From Neptuniibacter sp. (GTDB lineage Bacteria; Pseudomonadota; Gammaproteobacteria; Pseudomonadales; Balneatricaceae), in assembly GCF_024231755.1 (NCBI RefSeq), contig NZ_JAAEQH010000333.1, forward strand, positions 1 through 35,644: a DNA stretch of 35,644 nucleotides, written 5' to 3'. The notes under the pieces are model-generated. The model was not told where the DNA came from and ran no database searches. It saw only the letters and a list, made by a program, of their open reading frames with translations. The position numbers and the translations under genes are program-made. Below are positions 16,655 through 29,500 of the stretch, piece by piece; the first letter of the stretch is position 1, and every line of letters starts with the position of its first letter.

Positions 16655-17446
16655 TCATTCAAAACTTAAGCTATCTCCACCGTCACCAAACAATTCTTCC
16701 AGCAATGACTCATCCGGTGTAGCTGCTGCATGCATCTCTTTTAGGCGGGTCAGCAACCTAAGATTGTGCATCGAAAATAACTGCGCATACACAACAGGTA
16801 GAGCATTGGTTTTGTGTAATCTTTCTAAAGCCTCTTTATCTAATGCGTTAAGTGCCTTTTCATTAATTCTATAGATGCCTTTAATTCCATCACCGTCATC
16901 TGGTAGCTGGAACGGAGTCAGCAGTCCTTCTGAAGCAATGGCCGTAACAGCCTGACCAGTAATATTAAGTGCCTGGTTATGTTGTTTTAACAGTTCAATG
17001 ACCTTTGCAAACTGCGTTGTCGGTTTACCTTGATCATCGAAAAAAAGACTCTCACCAGCAGCTTCGTTAGGGGTATCCCGATACAGATCTGAACCCTTTT
17101 CAAAGCACACAGCGTAACGTTGCTGATCATCATTTGAACTTTCTACTGCCGCAAAACCAAACGGATACAACCTAAGCTCTGTAGGCACATAAAATGCTCG
17201 CCAGTTACCGTTTTCTTGTAACACCAGGTTCTGCTGTGGTTCAAGACCAAGTAGCGCAACTAACTGATAACGCGTATCGGATAACTTTGCGATCGCAAGA
17301 GGCAAGGCCCCCGACGCCTGAACGAGCTCGTGTACTGTCACGGGAACCGCTGCTATCTTTTCGCTGAATTTCAAACTTGGATTTTTTGCAAAACCAGCCT
17401 TACTGTCTGTCGCTGGCTGGATGATATGTTTCTGATTTTCTGCCAA
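16655..17446 (-). CDS. SapC family protein
   Basis: This 263-residue protein belongs to the SapC family, named from the S-layer (sap) locus of Campylobacter fetus; its biochemical role is not known. Family features are the early AAVPVTVHELVQASGALPLA and KLSDTRYQLVALLGL, then NWRAFYVPTELRLYPFGFAA, the YAVCFEKGSDLYRD segment and the late GIYRINEKALNALD. It has no signal peptide or membrane segment and an acidic C-terminus. Translation starts at a TTG (17446) with an excellent AGGAG 7 nt upstream. It lies 98 bp after the giant gene on the same strand, separated by tandem hairpins. This suggests expression at a lower, coupled level by terminator read-through. Other SapC genes lie next to TonB receptors and halogenases, so family membership alone does not prove an S-layer. 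Confidence 0.85.
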   Translation of the reverse strand: MAENQKHIIQPATDSKAGFAKNPSLKFSEKIAAVPVTVHELVQASGALPLAIAKLSDTRYQLVALLGLEPQQNLVLQENGNWRAFYVPTELRLYPFGFAAVESSNDDQQRYAVCFEKGSDLYRDTPNEAAGESLFFDDQGKPTTQFAKVIELLKQHNQALNITGQAVTAIASEGLLTPFQLPDDGDGIKGIYRINEKALNALDKEALERLHKTNALPVVYAQLFSMHNLRLLTRLKEMHAAATPDESLLEELFGDGGDSLSFE

Positions 17447-17463
17447 TTTAAACTCCTATATAC

Positions 17464-17492
17464 AAAAAACCCGCATGTTTCCACGCGGGTTT
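17464..17492 (-). terminator. GNRA-capped terminator between the giant gene and sapC
   Basis: On the minus strand AAACCCGCGTG pairs with CATGCGGGTTT around a GAAA tetraloop (11-bp stem with one G-T), followed by six Ts at 17469-17464. It ends 17 nt before the sapC start, so it probably attenuates rather than fully blocks sapC. Confidence 0.85.
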
Positions 17493-17500
17493 AGCAGAAT

Positions 17501-17522
17501 CCGAACCCCATAAGGGGTCCGG
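17501..17522 (-). terminator. Stem-loop just after the giant gene stop
   Basis: CCGAACCCC and GGGGTCCGG pair (8 of 9, one A-C mismatch) around ATAA, 22 nt after the stop codon. No T-run follows, so it may stabilise the 3' end of the giant mRNA together with the next hairpin rather than terminate. Confidence 0.5.
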
Positions 17523-17544
17523 TTCAATTAAGAGATATAACCGC

Positions 17545-20500
17545 TTAAGACGCGATAATATCGAACGCTGAGAAGTTATCGGAATCGATACCTGTCAGCA
17601 GGATAACACCGTCAATGTTACCGTCTAGGTTTGCATCGAAGTACAACATACCGAACTGGTCAGCATTATCACCGTCGCTATCGAAGTCAGCAGCGGCATT
17701 ACCATCGATATCTGCAACAGAAGTGAAGTAGTACTGCAGTGTACCTGCATTATTACCAAACGCTGTTGTAGCAGCTGCATCAGCAGCAGTTTCATCAGCA
17801 ACTTCAGCAGCTTCTAGGTAATTTGCCCCAGAACCTGTACCCAAGTTTGTATCAGTAGCTGTTACAAACTCAACCTTATCGGTACCAGACACAAAGTCAG
17901 TGATGATATCAGCAGTAGTGTGATCACCTGCGTTGTTAGACGCACCTGAACCACCGAATGCAGCAGTCACATCAGTAATCAATGTGAAGCCACCGTTGTC
18001 AGCATTTTCATCTGTAAAGATGACAACGCCGTCAGCATCAATGTCAGTTACATCGATTGTAGTGCCACCTGCATTCGCGTTGAAATCACCACCAATACCG
18101 TCTACTACCTCATCTGCTTCATCACCACCGATTGCCGTATGCTGACCCGCAATACTTGCACCACCATTCAGTGTTGCTAGTACGGAGTAGATATCATCAG
18201 TTGTTGGGTTACCAGTCGCAGTCAATTCTACAACCTGAGCAACGTCAACACCTTCAGAAACGGCAGCAGTCGGATTTGCTGTGAAGCCAGTTTCAGCCGC
18301 AAAACCAGTAATTTCAAGGTCGTAGCCAGTCTGTGCAGTTACGATAACGTTAGTGTTATCACCTGGGTCAACAATAGCTTGGCTAATGAATGATCCGTTG
18401 GTCTGTAGTTCAGAAGCAATAGCGGCTGCAATTGCAGAAGCTGATTCAACATCTGTTGCGCTCAGATCTACAGTTACAGAAAGAGCTGCACCATTAATGG
18501 TGTAGTTCACTGCCAAGGATTCATCACCACTACCAGCAGCAGAGTCTACGCCAGTCACTTGAATTTCTTCGCGGTCAACGTTCACTTGAGTTGTATTCAA
18601 CGCCAGTGACGTTGTATTACCCATATTTACATTGAACTGGAAGGTATCACCACCAGCGTTGCCTGACAGAGTATCAACGTCGTCAGCATCATTAGCTGCT
18701 GAATCACCGCCATTGATAGTATCAGCGAAAGCACTACCGATTAGGGTGTTTGCAGAATTATCTGCAGAACTACCTACTACTGTGTAGCCGTTAGGGCCTG
18801 ATGCATTTGTCATATCAACAGTTGCATCGTCAGCAGCAGTAATCGTAGCTGTACCAGCATTTGATGTTTCAGCTGTAGCAACAAAACCAACTGTTGTTAC
18901 ATCTGCTGTAGCACCCGCAGAAACAACCAGCGCATCGTCATCAGCGCCACCATCTACTGCATCACCTGTTAGATCAGTGATTGTGTCAGTACCAGCATCA
19001 ACGTTGAATGTATCATCGCCTGTACCGCCAGTAGCTGTATCATCACCAGCACCCAGAGTGAATGAATCATCCAGGTTAGAACCGATTACAACATCAACAT
19101 TACCGGAACCAGTCACAGTGTAACCAGTATCATCAGCTGGAGCATTACCATCATCGTCCAGAGGACCTGCTGCAGTCAGCGTAGTATCCAACTGGTCATC
19201 AGTTGTAGCAACATTGTCAGCACCGTCTGCTGCAGTCAGATCAACCTGAGACAGATCAACATTGTATGTGCGAACGTTATCAGCCCAATCTGCAGCCAGA
19301 TCATCAGCATTGCCGTCTACGATCAGCGTACCTTCACCGTAGATGTTGCCAGGGATAGCTACTACCTGAGCAGGTGTCAGAGTTAGTGTCTGACCAGCAG
19401 GGATAAGAACACCACCATTACCTGTGATTGTCAGGTTAACACCTGTCAGATCAACGCTGTCATCGATAACAAGAGTAGTGTCATCCCCTAGATTAATTGT
19501 CAGGTTAGAACCTGGCTCCAGAGTTACACCATCACCGATTGTCAGTGTTGAACCAGCAGCAGCGCCAGCCATATTGAAGGTCCAAGTGGAGTCTGCTTCC
19601 AATGTTGGTGCGTTAGCGCCTACAGCATCCAGAGTTACGTTGTTGATACCTGTAGAAGCAGTGTAAGTGAATGCGAGGTTTTCAGTGATGCCGGTATCTT
19701 CCATATCACCGTCACCGTTGTAATCAACACCATCATCAACTTCACTCAGAGTATCTACAGCATCGCCATCGTTGTTCAGATCGTCATCATTGCTGTCGAT
19801 CTCAGAGAACGTGATTGTGATGTTGTCGTCAGTATCGCTGAAGTTAACAATACTTAGTTCATCACCTTCAACTTCAGTGAAGATATGAGTAGCAGGATTA
19901 CCGTCTCCAGCGCCGCCTATGCCGTCTTCGCCATCTGTCATAGTCCATGCATTAGTACCATCAAGGTGCATTACAGGGTCTAGTGTGCCAGTGAAGAAAC
20001 CTACATCCATGCTGAAGTTAACAATGCCATCAGTATCGATAGACGCTACAGTGATGTCGTTTGCACCTTGCAGTGTCAACGTTGCTACATCATTTGCTTC
20101 GTCTTCAGAATCGAACTCAATGTCGCCAACTACCAAGTCAGTACCTGTCAGTACATCAACGTCTGCAGAAGGACCCGCAGCAATTGCTGCTGCCTGTGCA
20201 GTAGCCAAATCACTACCATCGCCAGCTGTCAGGTTAGCATCAAATGCAGTATCGATTGCTGTTTTCTGTGCAGCAGTGATTGTACCTGCTGTTACCGCTG
20301 CAGTAGTCAATGCCGCCTGAGCAGCTTCAGTAGCTACATCGGAAGTAGCCCACGTCAGTGCATTGATTGAAGCGTACAGAGCAGCCAAAGCAACGATGTT
20401 TGCATCTGATTCATTTGAAGTAGATACATCGTTTGTATCTTCATCTGCGCCTGTGTTCAACGTCACGTTTAGCAGGTCGAAGTTGTTGTCAGTACCCACA

Positions 20501-23500
20501 CGGATATCGCCAACAGTGTTCACAGAGTTAGGTTTAACATTCTCAGACTCATCGAAGCCTTCGCGTGCCAGCAGATCACCTGTATCATCAGCCAGTACGG
20601 AAGTCAGGGTAACGCCTGTAAATGCAGGGTCACTGTCGTAAGTGCCACCCAGATCGATGATGTTATCGATTACGATATCACCCGTAGTTACCTGACCACC
20701 CATACGGATGTCCAGAGTTTCCAGGTGCTCATCGAAGTCGCCATCGTTGAATGTCAGGCCACCAGGCAGACTAGTGAAGGATGCCAGTTCAACAACACGG
20801 TTAACCGCATCACTGCTTAGCAACGAAGCTAGGTCTGTCAGATCAGCGAAGTCAACACGCAGGATGCTATCTGGCAGGCTTGTGAACAGATCTTCTACGT
20901 TCGCGCCATCAGCCAGAGCTTCTTTGAACCATACACGTGTGATATTTGCATCATACGCATCAGTATTTATTGGTGCTGTAATATCAGCTGGATCCATCAA
21001 CCAAATAACATTGATTGACGATTCGTTAGCGCCACCAGAACCAGGGTTGGTTACATCAATATCACGCTCAGCCTGCTCCTGAGTATTGAAGCGGATAGTC
21101 TGACCTTCAAGCTCATCATTTGCAGCAGTGGTAGCGTCAACCAAATCATCCAAGATGATTGTAACGTCACCCAACACTGTATTTTCGTTCAGTGTTACGT
21201 CATTTTCTGCAAGTGTTGCAGTGAATACTGGAGCTTCAGCATCAGCAGGCACACCTGCCAGGATGTTTGTGAAGTCGTATTCTGCAGTACCCAGGTCAGT
21301 AATCGTTACTGTTGGAACATCACCCAGAACGAAATCATCGTCATCAGCATCAGTGATCACGGATGGATCAACGATGATGTTCAGACCGCTAGCCTGTGCA
21401 GCAGTAAGGGTAATATCAACACCTGCTTTCAGAACGATTGTGCCAGTAATGGACAATGTTTCCAGAGGAGTGAAGTCCTGATTAGCAGCGATGCACAACT
21501 GGTTAGCACCCATGTCGATGGTCAGAGCGTTAGACGTCTCAGCATCTGTAAGAGCGTTAGCAAAAGTGATTGTGCTACCGATTGTCATCTCGCTACCCGC
21601 AGCCGCATTCGAGAAATCGAAGGACCAAGAGTTAGCCAGATCGTTAGTTGCATCACCAAAAGCAGTATCATCAAGTTCAAGTGTAGTTACACCAGTACCG
21701 GATGTGAACGTGAAGTCCAGGCTATCGATGTCAGACAGTTCACCCAGATCCAGGTCACCTGTCAGGCCAGACGCATCAATTGTAGACAGAGTATCGGAAT
21801 CAACACCCTCAGATGCGGAACCACCCGTGATTGCATCGTTGTTACCCAGAACAACATCACCTGTACCAGAGATGTTGATAGTTTCAACACCATCACCAGA
21901 GATCGCAGCAGTACCACCAGTCATTGTCAGTGTGCCAGCGTTATTCACGATGTTCACTGTACCGATGTCGCCTACATTTGGAGTTGTACCATTGTTATCG
22001 TCGTCAGTAGCGTCGATGCCGTGCATCTTAACGTTACCAGTACCTTCGATAGTCAGGTTAGCTACAGCGCTATCTTCCAGAGCAGTAAAGATGATATCAC
22101 CGCCAGAAGTGTGTTCGCCGTCTGACGCTGCATATGTACCGATTTCGAAATCGGACGTTGCATTGATCACAACGTTCAGCAGGCTGTTTTCCTGCTCAGT
22201 CGCAGTTGTAGGTACAGGACCTGCAGCTACAGCCGTAATGTCGCCTGTGATGCTGTTAGTAGAAGTACCGTTAGAGTTGATAGTCAGCGTACCGAAGTTA
22301 GCAGCCTGCAGGTTTACACCTTCGTCAACTGTTGGGATACGCAGATCACCCATGATTGAAGCATCGCCTTCGAAGTCGATCGTCAGGGTAGTCAGCTCAA
22401 CTGTCTGCTGAATATCGTTGAATACCAGCTCACCGTTTACGTCTACGCCTTCTTCGATAGTAACCATACGGTTACGTGCAGATACCAGACCTAGCGCCAG
22501 TGGATCACTAGTGATTACCAACTCAACAGCACTTGGCAGGTTAGCCAGAATAACTTCAACGTTCTGTTCACCATCCAACGCAGCATTTGCAGTGTTGTAC
22601 ATAGTGTTCAGCGTGTGTAGCTGAGTAACGTCGTAAGCTGATACATCAATGCTTGGTACGCTAGTAGTTACCTGAGCAGGATCCAGCGTATCGAAGCGGA
22701 ATACCACAGAGCTATCTGCACCACCTGTTACATCCAGGCCGTCAGCCTGAGTTGAATCAACCAGTTCCAATGTCTGGTTGTCACCCATGATGTACTCTGC
22801 ACCAGCCAGGTTAGAAGATACGTCTAAATCCAGTGCCTGGGTAGTCAGACCTTCGTTATCGAAGGAGCCCAGAGTGATTGTTGCTTCAGCAGCAGACTGA
22901 GTAACCGTGATCTTACCGTCAGTACCAACAGTGATACCGGACAGATCGAAGCCTTCACCTGCATCCTGTTCACCATCACCATCTGCATCAACCCAGATAT
23001 CGCTCTGAGTCAGGTCAGTGATGTTTACAGTGATGCCTGTGTCGCCAGCTGTTGTGCCCGCATCGCTACCATCAATAACGTTGATAGTACCGGTACCAGC
23101 AAGCTGCTGGAACTGAGCTGCAGTCAGGTTCAGCGTGCTACCCTCAATCACGTTGATAGAAGTTACACCCGTCAGATCCGTAGCTGGATCCAGAGTGATG
23201 TCGCCTTCTGCCATTGTGATAACGATTGCATCCATGCCAGATGCAGGAGCATCGAATGGAGCCGCACCGAACTCAACTAGGTTCAGTGTTGCAACTGCGC
23301 CATCATCAGTACCATTTACAACAGAAGTTGCGTCGTACTGAGCCTGAGTCAGAGTTACAGAACCCGCAACATCAGTGTCAGTCTCACCAACAGTGATGCT
23401 CGCTACGCCAGACAGATCGTCATCGGACAGATCAACATCAGTTGCAGCCGTTACAAGCAGGTTGATGTTAGAGCCCGTGAAGGCCAGAGCATCGAATGTA

Positions 23501-26500
23501 CCATCAGTGTCTGCAACTTCAACGTTTGCGTCAGTCAGGGTTACGGATACAGAACCTGTACCTGCATTGTTAACTGTCAGGGAGTCAACGTCAGTATCAG
23601 TTGTGTTCACTGCACCCAGATTAACATCTGCTGTGCCGTTTACAGTTACTGTAGCTGCAGCAGCAGTGTCGTCTCCCAGTGTGAATGCATCATCACCAGC
23701 AGCAGAAGTGAATACGATACCACCCTGCAGATCCAGAACCTGGTCAGCATTAATAGTGATATCCAGAACGTTGTTCTGAGTCGCAGCGCTAGAACCAGCA
23801 CCAGTGATCGCACCAGTGATAATGTTCTGAGTTGTACCACTGAATTCGTTTGCTTCAGTACCTGTAGAGTTGATTGTCACTGACTGCAGGTGAGCGTGTA
23901 GCAGGTCACTACCGTCATTCTTGTCAGTAGAGTCAAGAATCAGCGCACCGTCGATGATAGAACCGCCGTTCAGGTTCAGTACCAGATCCTGAATTTCAAC
24001 GTCATCTTCGATACGGTTAATTTCCAGGCTGCCACCTACAGTAACACCGGCTTCAACAGTCACAGTCTGATCCTGAGCAGTAACATCGCCGTTCTGATCG
24101 AAGATCGCTTTAGATACGCGTTCTACCAGACCCTGGAACAGTTCATCGATGTTCTGACCCGCAACGTATGCTTCATCAACACGCAGAACATCAACATCGA
24201 AGCCAGATGCATCGATTGTGTCTGGAGTAGAAGGACCATTGTTATCAGTATCTGTGAATTCCAGAGTAGAGTTTGTGCCACCGATTACATCTACACCGTT
24301 AAACTCGGATACTTCTGGAGCAGACAGTTTCATGTCGTCGCCAACAGTCCACTGATCAACGTTGGTCAGGTTAGTCTGAACATCGTTAGTAGCACCATCG
24401 TCAGCAGGGATCGTTACGCTTTCAGCCAGAGTTACAGTAACCGTACCAGCGTTTACGCTAGTAAAGTCAAGACCCGCTTCAACGTCAGACTGCATCAGAT
24501 CTGTGATGTTGATTGTTACAGTCGTTAGATCAACTGTAGTACCTGCATCAGAACCGTCCACAACCGTGATTGTGCCAGTGCCATCTAGCTGCTGGTACTG
24601 AGCCGCTGTCATATTAAGCGTTGTGCCTTCAACAACCTGCAGCACTGCTACGTCTGTCAGATCTGTTGCAGGATTCAGAGTTACTACGTCTGCTTCAACT
24701 ACACGGATCGTTGTGCTAGCGATTGTTACATCGAAGTCAGCCAAGCTAAATGGCTGCTCACCCAGGTCAATCAGTGTCAGGCTACCTTCACCGGAGATAT
24801 TAGCACCACCGATTTCGTAACCCTGATCGATTGTCAGCGTTGCTGAATCACCAGAAGCGATTTCCAGTGCATCGATACCAGTAACATCTGCAGCAGTGAA
24901 GTCCACTGTAGAAGTAGCACCATCAACTACAACCGTCAGATCGCCTGCAGAAGTGAATGAGCTGTCTTCAGAGAATGTAACTGAAGAAGTCAGCGTCAGT
25001 TCAGTTGAACCTGCTGCACCTACGAATGTGAAGTCAACGTCTGTTGCACCCGCTGGTACGTCTACAGCGCTTGCCACTGTCAGATCACCTGCAACACCCG
25101 CAGCATCGATAGATGTAACATCATCGTCCAGAGTCGCAGTAATTGTCAGATCAGCATCTGCAGTCAGTGTTACTTCAGTAGCATCGCCGCCAGAGTTACC
25201 TGGAGCAGATGTTGGAGAAGTAGCTGTATCTGTGTCCAGTGCAGCAATAACTGTATCGCCGCCTGTTACGTTAACTGTCAGCGTTTCAGCATTGTTAGTA
25301 GCGATGTTACCAACCATCTGAACTTCGCCTGCTGGCAGAGTGTTCAGGCCTACAACATTAACAACAGCGTCAGCGTCATCACGGGCAAATTCAGCCAGGA
25401 TGTTACCCACTACATAACCGTCACCTTTGTCGTACGCAACTTCCATCAGGAATTCAACACCGCGCTCAGTGTTCAGGAAGTTAACTGTCTTGCCGTAGTT
25501 ACCCTGCAGACCCAGAACTTCCAGATCTTTAGTTGTTTCACAAGTGTAGAAATCAACATCGCCAGAACCGCTAGCGTGCTGATCAATATCTACTACTACG
25601 TATTCCTGAACGCCGTCAGATACCAGACCCTGTACCAGTGAACCAACTTCACCAACGTCTGTAGCCAGACCATCTTCTTCGTTGATTTCAACGTTTACAC
25701 GTACGTAGTTAGAATCGCCGTTACCGTATACGCCGTCAGCTTTCTCGAAGCTGCCCAGTGTCAGGTTAGTCACTGCGCCTGTTACAGATGAGAAGTCAAC
25801 CAGGAATCCGTCTGTATCCGATGCCAGTTCAATAGCAGAACCTGCATTTGGAATTGGACGACCCCAGTCATCGATACCACCTTCTACCGGTACGAATTCA
25901 AGATCTGAATCGCCAACGATACGCAGGAATGTTTCGATCGTTTCAAATGGACCAATAGAACCACCGGCTGTATCAGTATCAATCGTCAGACGGCTGTAAG
26001 ATGGCGCATCTACTGGACGGTCATAACCGTTCAGTACACGGTCAACCAGTACATTTGAGCCCCACTCGTCACGCTGAACGCCATCAGGAATTGTATCTGT
26101 GTCTGCACCGAAGTCAGAACCCAGAGAACCACCCAGGTAGTTAGCACCAGCATCTGATGTACGAACCTGGTCGTTGTTGTTAAACGGATCGAAATCCAGA
26201 CCAGCATCCGTGATCAGAACAGTACCGCTCTGGAAGTCAGTATTGCTGTCTGTGTAAAGATTGATACCCTCATTGATAACACGCTCATGCAGCTGCTGAG
26301 CTGTAAGTTCTAGCTGTACGCCGTCAGTAATTTCGAATGACAGGTCGATAGAACGTGGCAGAGATTCGATATCCAGCTCGTCTAGAGAGATAGAACCATC
26401 AGCGCCTACTGCTGCTGCGTCAACAACCAGGTTAAGGTTGGACTGTGCATTGAAAGATTCACCGATTACGCTGAAGGATGTAGAACCACCCATCGCGATA

Positions 26501-29500
26501 AACTGGGATACAGTCAGAGTCAGCTCGTCGCCGTTACCCATCTGTACTGCAGTCACACCGGAGATATCCGCACGCGTCAGGTCTGCTTCAGTCTGAACAA
26601 CCAGCGTGATGTTCTCACCAGCGATAGTAGAACCATCGATAGCTGTGATTGCGCTCTGGTTAGTACCGGAATCAGCACCCAGTGTCAGCGTGTTAGTACC
26701 TGCACCCAGATCAACTGTGATCAGAGTTTCGTTACCATTTTCACCAGACAGGTCAGAACCGCTACCGAAGTTAGCATCGCCAGAAATAGCTGTGCCGCTA
26801 GCAAAGTCACGGTCACCACCAACAATTGTCAGCGCGTCATCACCAGCACCAACATTTACAGTTACTTCTTCGAAGCCTTCTACTGTAATTGTGTTGTTAC
26901 CTTCGCCTGCATTGATTGTCGCGTCTTGATCGCCGCTACCAGATGCAGTTGCTTCGATAACATCGTTGCCAGTACCTGTTGTAATTGACAGGGAAGAAGA
27001 CGTAACGTCAATTTCGTTGTCGCCGTTACCTGTTGTGATTGACAGCAGGCCACCAGTAGCATCAATTTCATTCTGACCTTCACCCACAACAATTGTGTGA
27101 ACGTCAGCGTCAGTTACACCAGATTCGAAATCACCAGAAGCCTCGATACGGTTATCACCGTCGCCTGCAGTGATTGTGTATGCATCGGTAGATGAAACAT
27201 AAATATCGTTCTGACCGTCACCAACAGTTACAGTTACGGTGCCTTCATTTTCCAGCTCACCATCACCACTAGCTGCAGCTTCGATGGAGTTATTACCATC
27301 GCCTGCAGTGATTACGATATCGCTGTTAGAAATGATGTCGTATTCGTCATTACCTTCGCCAGCAGTTACCGTTACTGCACGGTTTACGTCAGCGAACAGG
27401 TAGTCATCTGCCTCAGTACCCAGGAATGCCAGGGAACCAGAAAATTCAGAATCTTCACCGAATGTGATGCTAACACCACCTGTATTTTCTGAAGCATCGA
27501 TGATCACATCAGCTTCTTCAGCAAAAGCATCAGCAATATCGCCGTTAGAGCTATCGCGCTGACCGATGTACAGAGGCGCATCGCCAGAGATGTTCAGGTG
27601 TGTCAGGTTTGCATTAATGTTACCAAGATCTACATCTTCGATAACGTTGCTTGCACCTGCAGATTCGATGTTCAGAACTGGAGCGTTGTGAGCAAGGTTA
27701 AGAGTCGTCTCATCCATGTTCACATTGTGCAGAACCAGGTTAACACCTTCGTCAGCCGTTTCACGGAAGTGAAGGCTTACTGTATCTGAATCGAAGTTAC
27801 CATCCAGAGTAACAGTTGCACCGTTACGGATACCTGCAATCGTCAGATCACCCGCATCAGTTAAAGTAGTGTCCAGGTTATCGAAATCACTTTCAGAAAC
27901 TGTCAGTGTTTCCAGATCCATTGCACGAGAGATATCGATAATGGAATCTTCAGAGCCTGATACAGCATCACCGAAGTACAGATCTGGGTAGCCATTATCA
28001 ACGTCTGTCCAGTCACCGCTACCATTGGTAGTTACTTCAGTGTAGATATTAGGCAGGTTTTCAACACTGATGTGCTGGATATTCAACAGCTCTTTTGGCT
28101 GAGCGAAGTAACCTTTCGCATCGATTTCCAGAGTGTTTTCACCTGCGCCTGCGTCGATGTATGCACCGTGCAGCAGATCCAGACGAGCAGCAACAATTGT
28201 GTTGTTTGCGCCAGTTGTATAGCCTTCTTCTTCAGTACCACCGTTGTTTACAGTAGTCGTCAGAATCGCTGGGATGTGAGCAGATGTTTCAGAAGATTCA
28301 TCTGTCGCACCATACACAACTGGAATTTCAATTGGGTTGCCTTCAGCGTCAACATAGACATTACCAACCACGCCGGAAACAGTCGTAGTCGCCAGGTTGA
28401 TGCCATCGCCAGATACTTCCAACCAGTATGAAGTTACAGGAACTTCAACTTCAAACAGACGAGAGTTACCTTCTTCGTCGAAGATCAGGTCGCTGATCAG
28501 GTTGTGCATGTATTCGCCCAGCTGAACTTCAGCCTGTGCGATTTCACCTGCATCATTTTCGTAAGAAACGGACAGTGTGCCTGTTGCATCACCATCTGTG
28601 CCTGCAACATAACCAATGTTAGTTACACTACCCAGATTGAAGTTATCCTGACCCAGACTAGTAGTACCAGAGTCATCAATAACATCTACGATACCGAACT
28701 TGCTTAGCAGAGACAGAAGATCTGCATCACCAGCATCAGTACCTGTCAGGCCACCCAAGTATGCCAGTAGCTCAGATGCTGGAACACCACCATCAGAAAC
28801 ACCTTCGTTAGTCAGGTTGTTGTCGTTACCTGATGGGTCATTGCCATCCAGGTTATCAACATCAGTTTCGTCATTGGAGTGCGGATTGAAACCCCAGTAC
28901 GTAACCATCTTGGTCAGGATTTCACCATCAACCGCTGGAGTTACTGTAGTAACAGTATTTTCTGTCAGCGTGAAGACGCCTTCAGGGCTGATCAGAGCGT
29001 TGACAGTTGTGTGAACATCGTAAATTTCAGCGTTTGTGCTTGAATCTACTGGCTCCAGCAGAGCCACACCGTAAGCAACTGCGCTTGGACCTGCATAGCC
29101 GGCAATACCTTCTTCAGTATCTACCGCAGCAGTAAAGCGATCTGCAACTGCAAACTTGTTAGCAATTACTTCAGCATCTTGACCTTTCGCACCGTTCAAA
29201 AGATCTAGTGCAATTGTCTGTGCCGTTACAGCAGGGTTGTTTTCTAGCTGATCGACCCATGCGTCAATAATCTCTTGTGATTCTGGATCACGATCGAACA
29301 ACTGGTTATATAGAGTCGTAATCGTCTCCTCAGAGCTCAAGCCACCGAAACGGGCTTCAGCTTCAGGGGACGTACCAAATGCGTCGATAATTGCAGACAG
29401 ATCACCACCAGCATCGTCTAATGCATTTGCCCACGCTTCCAGACCTGCAGGATCTGCAGGACGACCGTAGTAGGCGATGTAAATCTTCTGAACTTGATCG

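Noticed and set aside
21491..22411. 306-codon open frame on the plus strand inside the giant gene, and other long plus-strand frames between 17.9 and 29 kb
   Set aside because: They are antisense shadows caused by the biased Asp/Thr/Val/Gly codons of the giant gene. Their Ser/Val/Pro-rich translations have no domain features or ribosome sites.
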